This document shows positions 57,116-64,000 of a DNA stretch of 64,000 nt, piece after piece. The stretch lies in the NCBI GenBank assembly GCA_033032865.1, contig JAWHQI010000257.1:1240001-1304000 (forward strand), read 5' to 3'. Below the pieces are notes generated by a model, which saw only the letters and a program-made list of their open reading frames with translations, did not search any database and was not told where the DNA came from. The stretch's first letter is position 1. Each line of letters begins with the position of its first letter. Both the position numbers and the translations under genes were made by a program. This DNA comes from Dactylorhiza incarnata (taxonomy: Eukaryota > Streptophyta > Magnoliopsida > Asparagales > Orchidaceae).

Positions 57116-57329
57116 GGCTCAGTTTGGCACGGCGGTAGCGGGTGTGAATGCAGTGGTTATGAACCGACGACCCAACCTCACCTAAAGAACTTCATTCACT
57201 TTTATGTTCAGAACTAGTTTTCTTTTCTTGGTAGCGGTCTTAACCGTTGTTATGCCAAATATACATTCTATGATGGTGGTGTTTTTTTTCTAAACTCACA
57301 GGAGCAAAAACGCCCCGCCAAACGGAGCC
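57116..57329. mobile_element. GGCTCAGTTTGG-type MITE
   Basis: 214 bp; ends GGCTCAGTTTGGCACGGCGG and, on the opposite strand, GGCTCCGTTTGGCGGGGCG; flanks TTA and TAA. Best-preserved member of the family in this window. Confidence 0.78.
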
Positions 57330-57443
57330 TAATTCTCAACGAGTCTTTGATTGGAAATTAAGCTCGCACCTTTCGGTGCCGTATTTATCAAACACAACAA
57401 TTTCTCCGGCACCGTATTTATCCCACCAAAATTGAGTTAAACC

Positions 57444-58019
57444 TGTTAGTTTTTTGAAGCGATCTAACGCCAGCGTTATCGCTAACGCCAGCGTTAGCTC
57501 CTTCTCGCAAGCTTCTCCCCTTTTTGTCTATAAATAGGAGGGGTACCCCCCTCTAAGAGCATGCATAAAAAGTGGCGAGCATCATTACCTGGCGAGCATC
57601 GAACACGGAGTCAGTTCGGCAGACGACCTAGGAGAGTTTCTTGCTCGCGAGTTAACGCGGCGCGTTAGGAGTTAACGCCAGGCGTTAAGGGTGGCGAGTA
57701 GCGAGCTTCGTCTAGTAGCGACTAGCGAGCTTTGAGTGCGAGTAGCAGAGCTAACGCTGGGCGTTAGGAGTCAACGTCGGCGGTAGCGAGCAGCGAGTAT
57801 CACCTTCGTGGTGTGCTCCGGAGGAGAAGCGGACACTGTCCGTGACCAGTTCCTTTACTTCTATTGGCTGTTGTGAATCAAGTTGGATGCAACTTGTTTT
57901 CTGCCCTGTTCATTTGTAACTAGATACCTAGAGTTATTATTGTGAAAGTTTGTGTTCATTTTTTGGTGTCCTTATTCCCTTGTTGGTTGACGTGTTCTTC
58001 CGACTTCAAATATTTCACA
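57444..58019 (+). repeat. 5' LTR of the full-length copia element
   Basis: TGTTAGTTTTTTGAAG ... AATATTTCACA. It contains GCTAACGCCAGCGTTAGC inverted phrases, a ctataaataggagggg TATA region near 57530, and many GCGAG / TAGCGA units (57570-57800). The 3' LTR has a 22-base C run where this copy has 6. Confidence 0.93.
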
Positions 58020-58031
58020 TGGTATCAGAGG
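58020..58031 (+). promoter_or_regulatory. Primer-binding site (initiator Met-tRNA)
   Basis: TGGTATCAGAGG directly follows the LTR end and is the standard minus-strand primer site of plant copia elements. Confidence 0.93.
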
Positions 58032-58061
58032 GATAGTGAGAACAAAAACTGAGCAACCAAG

Positions 58062-58960
58062 ATGGACGGCGGATGAGGGTATGCTAGGGGACTTGGCATT
58101 GAGTTGCTTACTCAAACCAACTACAAGAAGTGGATGTCTTGTATGGAGAGCTACCTTCTTGGAGAGGATCTCTGGGAGGTTGTTGGTGGTGGGGAGCAAG
58201 AGGAAGTTGTAGCTGCCGGAGATAATGGTCCAGCTGTGAGAGCTTGGAGGAAGACCAACGCCAAGGCGGAGTTCACCTTGAAGAGAGTCATATCGCCTGA
58301 CTTGTTCGACCACATCATAGGTTGCAAGTCAGCGTCTGCGATCTGGATAGCCCTCGATGAGTTATTCAACAAGAAGAATGTGGCGCGGCTACAATTCCTA
58401 GAGAATGAGTTGGCTAGGTCGACTCAAGGGGAGATGGTGATATCCACCTTCTTCCTGAAGGTGAAGAACCTGTGTGGGGAGATCTCGGCCTTGGATCCAG
58501 ACGAGCCGATCTCAGAGGCGAAGCTGAAGCGGCACATACTCCGAGGCTTGAGGAAGGAGTATGTCCCCTTCGTTACTTCTGTGCAAGGGTGGGCTACTCA
58601 GCCCTCCTTATTGGAGCTAGAAAACCTGATGTCGTCTCAGGAGAGCTTGGCGAAGCAGATGGCGGGAGTATCCATCTCAGGGGGAGATGGCGAGGCTTTG
58701 TCTCAGGAAAGAGGAGATCCTGGGACAAGAGAAAGAAGAACTCCGGAGATAGACCTTCAACGTCATGTCGTCCTCTCAGGGAGATGGGAGGAAGTTCCTC
58801 CCTGAGCGTGATGAGATGGGGAGATCCCTTTGCTATGTCTGTAAGAAGTACGGGCACATGGCAAAGGACTGTCAGTCCAATCTGAAGGCCGGTCATGTTG
58901 CTAACAAGGAGGGAGATCACCAGAGAGGTGGAGGAAGAGGTGGAGGTCACCAGGGCGGTG
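58062..58960 (+). pseudogene. copia gag with CCHC zinc knuckle
   Basis: The ATG at 58062 is followed by an in-frame TGA at 58074-58076, after which the frame runs open: TNYKKWMSCMESYL (N-terminal gag motif), WIALDELFNKKN, FLENELARSTQGE and the LRGLRKEYVPFV region. The frame shifts twice between about 58690 and 58770. It then reads the zinc knuckle CYVCKKYGHMAKDC (58828-58871), which is intact. The product would be the nucleocapsid/capsid of cytoplasmic particles. Confidence 0.9.
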
Positions 58961-61900
58961 AGAGGGGAGACAATTGTTTCCTGGCAGAGATGACGACAAC
59001 GTCAGTCGATGTCTTAGCCTCTATCAACCTCGAGAACGACTGGATAGTGGATTCCGGTTGCGGGCATTATCCCACAGGAGATATGTTGAAGTTCGACTCC
59101 TTGGAAGCATATGAAGGAACGGATGTTATCATCACTGCGGATGATACGGTACATCTCGTGGAGCGAGAAGGGAAGGTGTCCATTGGGAGTAAAGAGAAGC
59201 AAGTGACACTGAAGAGTGTGCATCACGTGTCTGGCATAAAGAAGAACCTCTTCTCGGTTGCTAACGCAGTGGATGCTGGATACCACGTGCTGTTTGGACC
59301 GAAGGAGGTGAAGTTCCTGAAGAACCTATCGTCTGTCGATGCTGACGTCACGCTCACCGGAAGAAGGGTGAAGGGTTTGTATGTTGTCTGCAAATGCCTA
59401 CGTGGACAAGTTGAAGACTAACGACAGCGCTGTGATCTGGCATGAGAGGCTGAGTCATGTGGGGATGGACAAGCTGAAGATGATGGTGGCAAAGGGCCTA
59501 ATGAGTGGCCTGCCTCATCTCTCTTCCTACGGCGACGGCCATGTGTGTGATGACTGTCAATATGGAAAGTCACATCGACTTCCATTTGACATGTCGGAGA
59601 CCAGGTGTAAGGCACCTCTTGAGTGCGTACATGTTGATGTTATGGGGTCGTGCGCCACCCTTACTTATGGAGACAATAAGTATGCGCTGGTTCTGGTGGA
59701 TGACTACACCCGCTATACGTGGGTATACTTTTTGAGAGAGAAGTCAGAAGTATTCGAGAAGTTCCAAGAGTGGAAGGAGCTCGTGGAAGGGAGGTTGAAC
59801 CGCAGAGTAAAGAAGCTGAGAAGCGACAATGGAGGGAAGTTTACCTCCAATGAGTTTGCTTCTTTCTGCAGGAGGTTCGGCATTCGGCGGGAGCTCTCCT
59901 GCGCTCACACCCCTCAGCAGAATGGGGTGGCAGAGAGGAAGATCCGCCATCTGGTGGAGACTACCAGGAGTTGGCTACATGCCAAGAGCATTCCCAAGGC
60001 CTTATGGGCGGAGGGAATGGCGTGTGCTACACAAGTGATCAACCGGCTACCTCTGAGTCCTAACAGAATGGTGTCTCCACACCAGCTCATGTTCGGGGAG
60101 AAGCCAAATGTGGGTCACATGAGAGTTTTTGGTTCTACCTGCTTCGTGCACACCCCGGACGCTCAGAGAACCAAGTTGGAGCCGAAAGCGAGGAAGCGTG
60201 TCTTCATCGGCTATGATGAGCGGAAGAAGGGGTGGAAGTGCATGGATCCGCAGACCCACAAGTTCATCGTCTCGCGCGACGTAGTGTTTGACGAACTGAT
60301 CTCGTATCAGGGAGTCTCTTCTGTGGTGCTGCCGGAAAGTGGAGATTCTAGCAGGGGAGAAGAGAGAGTCACTGAGGACTCTACTGTGGAGTTGGAGGTA
60401 TCTCCCAGTGCCTCATCGCCTTCTGGCTCAGGGGGAGCTTCTGGCTCAGGGGGAGCTTCAAACTCTAGAAGCAGGGAGAGCACTGCTTCAGGAGGAGTTC
60501 AGAGAGGAGCTCAAGCAGAGGAGTCTACCGAAGTGGTAGATAGTGGCCAAGCCTTGAGGAGGTTGAAGCAGACCATCGTCCCGCCTGCTCGCTATAAGGA
60601 GGAGAACTTCGTGAGTTTGGTCTCCTGCTTCTTCGCAGGACCACTCGACGAGAGGGAACCTGCCTGCTTTGAGGATGCATCTGACATCAAGGAGTGGGAC
60701 GCGACCATGATTGAGGAGATGGAGGCCCTAGAGAAGAATGAGACATGGGACCTGGTTCCCATGGTGGAGGGCATCAAACCTGTCACCTGCAAATGGGTGT
60801 ACAAGGTTAAGAAGAGAGCAGATGGAGAAGTAGAGCGGTACAAGGCAAGGCTTGTCGCTCGAGGCTTCTCGCAAACCTACGGAGAGGACTATGAGGAGAC
60901 ATTTAGTCCTGTCGCGAAAATGACGTCGGTGAGGACGGTCATCGCTCTGGCGGCGTGCCGAGGTTGGAAGTTGTGGCATCTTGATGTGAAGAACGCGTTC
61001 CTGTACGGAGAGATTGACAAAGACATATTCATGGTGCAACCACCTGGATACATGTCAAAGTCACTACTACATCACGTCTGCAAGCTGAAGAAGACCCTCT
61101 ACGGGTTGAAACAGGCGTCGAGAGCCTGGTATGGGAAGATTGCAGAGTACTTGCAGTTCTGTGGCTACGATGCCTCAGACTCCAGCATGTTCGTGAAGAA
61201 AAGTGGTAGTCTTCAAGTGCTGGTGCTGCTCTACGTCGACGACATGATCGTGACAGGGAACAACCCTGAGGAGGTCGCGGCGCTGAGACAGCAGCTCTCC
61301 ATACGATTCGAGATGAAGGATCTTAGTGAACTGCACCATTTCCTTGGCCTCCAAGTTGAGAAGAGAAGAGGCGGGCTGTATGTTTCCCAGTGGCTGTATG
61401 CCGAGAGGATCGTCGAGAGATTCGGCATGAAGGAGGGGAAGAGCAGTTCCATTCCTCTGGAGGCTGGGCTGAAGCTTCAGAAGGAAGAAGGGAGGATTCT
61501 TCCTGATCCGAAGATCTTTCGGGCACTGATGGGGAGTCTTATCTACTTGACTATCACGAGGCCGGACATCGCCTTTGCTGTCGGCCGAGTTAGTCAGTAT
61601 AAGCAGGAGTCGTGGAAGCCTCATCTGGAGGCAGCTAAAGGGATTCTGAAGTACGTAAAGGGAACCCTTGAGATGGGGTTGTCCTATGGAGAGGAGTCTG
61701 ACTTCAAGCTGCATGGGTACACGGATGCAGACTACGGAGGTGACGTTGATGATCGCAAGTCGACATCAGGTTACGTGTTTTATGTGTGGAGCTGCTGCTA
61801 TCTCGTGGTGTAGCAAGAAGCAGGATTCTATTTCCCTTTCTACCACGGAGGCCGAGTACAAGGCGTCGTCCTTAGCAGCTCAGGAGTGTGTCTGGCTAAG

Positions 61901-62198
61901 GGGACTAGTGGAGGATGTGGACGAGGAGGTCAGCGGACCTACTGTGCTTCGCGGGGACAATGAGAGTGCATTGAAACTGGTAACCAATCCAGTGTGTCAT
62001 GCAAGGACCAAGCACATAGAGATCGAGCATAACTTCTTCAGAGAGAAGGTGCTGGGTGGCTTGATCGCAGTGGAGCATGTGCGAAGTGAAGACAACCTTG
62101 CGGATATATTCACGAAGCCCCTATCTGCGGGGCCGTTCCGGAGGCTTCGCTCGTTGCTTGGAGTTGTTCCCGGAGCTCACTTCAAGGGGGAGTGTTAG
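58961..62198 (+). pseudogene. copia pol (PR-INT-RT-RNase H), four-domain remnant
   Basis: Protease: WIVDSGCGHYPTGD (59041-59083). A one-base frame change near 59385 separates it from a long 810-codon frame. That frame holds GAG-pre-integrase (WHERLSHVGMDKL, CDDCQYGKSHRLPF), the integrase core (VLVDDYTRYTWVYF, RSDNGGKFTSNEFA, HTPQQNGVAERK) and the reverse transcriptase (KARLVARGFSQTYGEDYEET, LDVKNAFLYGE, LYGLKQASRAWY, VLLYVDDMIVTG). An extra T in the run near 61780 shifts the frame again before RNase H finishes (STTEAEYKASS, HARTKHIEIEHNF, NLADIFTKPL) at the TAG in 62196-62198. The protein would process, reverse-transcribe and integrate the element. Confidence 0.95.
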
Positions 62199-62780
62199 TT
62201 TTTTGAAGTGAGCTAACGCCATCGTTAGCTCCTTCTCGCAAGCTTCTCCCTTTTTTGTTTATAAATAGGAGGGGTACCCCCCCCCCCCCCCCCCCCCCTC
62301 TAAGAGCATGCATAAAAAGTGGCGAGCATCATTACCTGGCGAGCATCGAACCCGGAGTCAGTTCGGCAGGCGACCTATGAGAGTTTCTTGCTCGCGAGTT
62401 AACGTAGCGCGTTAGGAGTTAACGCCAGGCGTTAAGGGTGGCGAGTAGCGAGCTTCGTCTAGTAGCGACTAGCGAGCTTTGAGTGCGAGCAGCGAGCTTT
62501 GAGTAGCAGAGCTAACGCTGGGCGTTAGGAGTCAACGTCGGCGGTAGCGAGCAGCGAGTATCACCTTCATGGTGTGCTCCGGAGGAGAAGCGGACACTGT
62601 CCGTGACCAGTTCCTTTACTTCTATTGGCTGTTGTGAATCAAGTTGGATGCAACTTGTTTCCAGCCCTGTTCATTTGTAACTAGCTACCTAGAGTTATTA
62701 TTGTAAAAGTTTGTGTTCATTTTTTGGTGTCCTTATTCCCTTGTTGGTTGACGTGTTCTTCCGACTTCAAATATTTCACA
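62193..62780 (+). repeat. 3' LTR of the full-length copia element
   Basis: Colinear with the 5' LTR apart from a shortened GCCAGCGTTATCGCTAACG region at its start, a 22-base C run (62277-62298), an extra GCGAGCAGCGAGCTTTGAGT unit (about 62487-62506) and scattered substitutions. Confidence 0.93.
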
Positions 62781-62786
62781 AAAACA

Positions 62787-62931
62787 CGTATCTATCCCAC
62801 CAAAATTGAGTTAAAACACACAAACAAATAGTCACTTTTGCTTGGATTTAGTCTCCAGTATCTATCCCACCAAAATTGAGTTAAAACACACAAACGAATA
62901 GTCACATTTGCTTGGATTTAGTCTCCAAATT
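62787..62931. repeat. 72-bp tandem duplication beside the copia element
   Basis: Two copies of a unit starting TATCTATCCCACCAAAATTG and ending GGATTTAGTCTCCA; a third partial copy (TATTTATCCCACCAAAATTG) lies just left of the element at 57417-57439. The element inserted into one of these repeats. Confidence 0.85.
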
Positions 62932-63530
62932 CGGCGAAGAAGAAAAGGAAGAAGGCGAAGAAGAAGGCGAAGGCGAAGGAGAAGAAGAAGAAGAAGAAGA
63001 AGAAGGCGGAGAAGAAAACAGACCATCTATTGCTTCCAAGTGATTAGTACGGGCCTGTTTTCGGCGTATCGGTGCTTCGTACCATCATACCCTCTCGGCG
63101 TATAAAGACCTGGTGTCCAAAACCTATCAGACAGCACTAATCTCGTCTTCCTCTTCTTCTACTTCAACTCTTTCAGAGCTTGTAACCAGCTTAAGGACTC
63201 AGAGAAACCTAGCGACATCTTTGTAACTTCTATTCACAGAAAATGAAATCAGTTTGCCAGTCCTTTAAGAGAACATGGGTCATCTGGATAGAACCACTTT
63301 ACATTGTCGCATATTTTCTCACTTATTTACTACTCAGCGCGCACAACTCACAGCTCATAAACTCGCAAAATAACTCAATTTGACTAATATTTGTTTATTA
63401 TGAACTCCAACGTCGAATTCCTAGCAAAAAAGAAGCTTACATGATGAAAAATAACTCAAATGAATAACCTGCTGTGATGTTGCTACCATGGAAGTTGAAA
63501 AAGCTTCTTCCCACATTGCTAGATTCTGCA
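62932..63530. other. Purine-rich tract and probable 3' region of the right-edge gene
   Basis: A GAAGAAGGCGAAG-type microsatellite at 62935-63015, then unique DNA without a supported gene; 63440-63530 is probably 3' UTR of the minus-strand gene. Confidence 0.45.
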
Positions 63531-63804
63531 CTATCCAGAGGAGGCAGGCTGAGAACCATCTTCAGATTCTGCAAATAAGAAGCCAGTATTCTTAGCTTGC
63601 AAATGGGAGTAAGATAACTAAAAAATAAATGTTTACTCTCATGAAAATTAGGCACACAAAAGAAAACAGACCATGTATTGCTTCCAAGTGATCTTCCTTG
63701 AAAACTCCCAACGGCGAGCCATGAACGGAGAGAAGCATCTCCCCTTGCTTGGGGAGTCTCGAAGTTTTCGGCGTCATGCCAAATGATAATCGGTTGCTTG
63801 TGCC
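63531..63804 (-). CDS. C-terminal two exons of a conserved plant protein (possibly borealin-related)
   Basis: Exons 63804-63672 and 63568-63531 join in phase (44 codons plus one base, then two bases plus 11 codons and TAG) with GT-AG borders. The product reads SFGMTPKTSRLPKQGEMLL, then SVHGSPLGVFKED, EAIHESEDG and a short Ser tail. I recall GEMLLSVHGSPLG...EAIHES endings from conserved plant proteins that I associate, without certainty, with the borealin-related chromosomal passenger subunit. Earlier exons lie beyond the right edge; 63805 onward reads as intron. The frame is intact and the codon use looks like a host gene. Confidence 0.6.
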
Positions 63805-63961
63805 CTGAAAGAACGACTATCATCAACAACCCTGAGTACAAATCTACAAGGCATAAACAGCTTCTTCTGTGACCTCCTCACAAGCACAAACAACACAAGC
63901 ACAAACAACGAAAAGCTTGATCGTAGTTCGAAGCTTGCAAGGAGCGAACCAGAAGTTGTGT

Positions 63962-63996
63962 GTATATATATATATATACATACATACATACATACA
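63962..63996. repeat. TA / TACA microsatellite
   Basis: TATATATA followed by CATA repeats at the right edge, within the presumed intron. Confidence 0.85.
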
Positions 63997-64000
63997 AATG

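Larger units (their letters stand above)
57444..62780 (+). mobile_element. Full-length Ty1/copia retrotransposon
   Basis: Two similar LTRs (57444-58019, 576 bp; 62193-62780, 588 bp), a primer-binding site TGGTATCAGAGG complementary to the 3' end of initiator Met-tRNA (58020-58031), gag-pol, and a purine tract (TTCAAGGGGGAG, 62181-62192). Flanks AAACC and AAAAC match in 4 of 5 bases. Inactivating changes are few: a TGA five codons into gag, two frame changes near the end of gag, one near 59385 and one near 61790. It is therefore a fairly recent, now defective copy. Confidence 0.96.

Overview
The window is nuclear DNA of a flowering plant. It has an intron-containing plant blue-light receptor gene, Ty1/copia and Ty3/gypsy LTR retrotransposons, Mutator (MULE), hAT and Harbinger-type elements and their MITEs, and a short plastid-derived tRNA fragment. 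I cannot name the species. Only two ordinary host genes are supported: a complete seven-exon twin-LOV gene (minus strand, 17325-20570) and the last two exons of a gene running off the right edge (minus strand, 63531-63804). Almost everything else is mobile or repetitive, much of it nested.

Layout. 1-4325: 3' part of a decayed copia element ending in a 246-bp LTR. 5-9 kb: a MITE and a decayed gypsy remnant. 9.2-16.7 kb: two inverted copies of an AT-rich repeat enclosing a 1.5-kb LTR (minus), a 1.79-kb tandem duplication and an LTR inserted in a TA microsatellite; a 358-bp foldback MITE sits in the right copy. 17.3-21 kb: the LOV gene. 22.3-25.4 kb: two solo LTRs and a CCCGGG/oligo-A minisatellite. 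25.7-27.9 kb: hAT transposase pseudogene. 28.3-30.4 kb: two short inverted-repeat elements. 30526-42047: an 11.5-kb MULE with matching 8-bp target duplications, carrying a FAR1/mudrA-type transposase pseudogene and, on the other strand, a Ulp1/SENP-type protease gene; the latter is interrupted by a 1.4-kb rearranged copia element containing its own hairpin. 42.6-45.3 kb: two solo LTRs and a piece of plastid trnI-GAU. 45528-50818: a near-palindromic LTR element whose two LTRs are inverted relative to each other, yet which is flanked by a perfect 5-bp target duplication. 51.7-55 kb: a non-autonomous gypsy-like element whose body is essentially a 24-bp repeat array. 56.2-57.3 kb: Harbinger-like MITEs. 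57444-62780: a full-length copia element with similar LTRs but several frameshifts.

One theme links 9.9-15.8, 23-24, 45.5-50.8 and 51.7-55 kb. These LTRs are relatives: they share a terminus (CCGCAACA on the plus reading) and a conserved block near the 3' end, with a TATA-like box (ctataaaagg) clear in three of the families. Between these fixed parts each carries a different set of tandem arrays (20, 28 or ~126 bp, or a GC-rich ~10-bp unit).

All gene structures, element boundaries and target duplications were read by eye from the sequence. Family names rest on protein motifs I recognise; no database search was possible.
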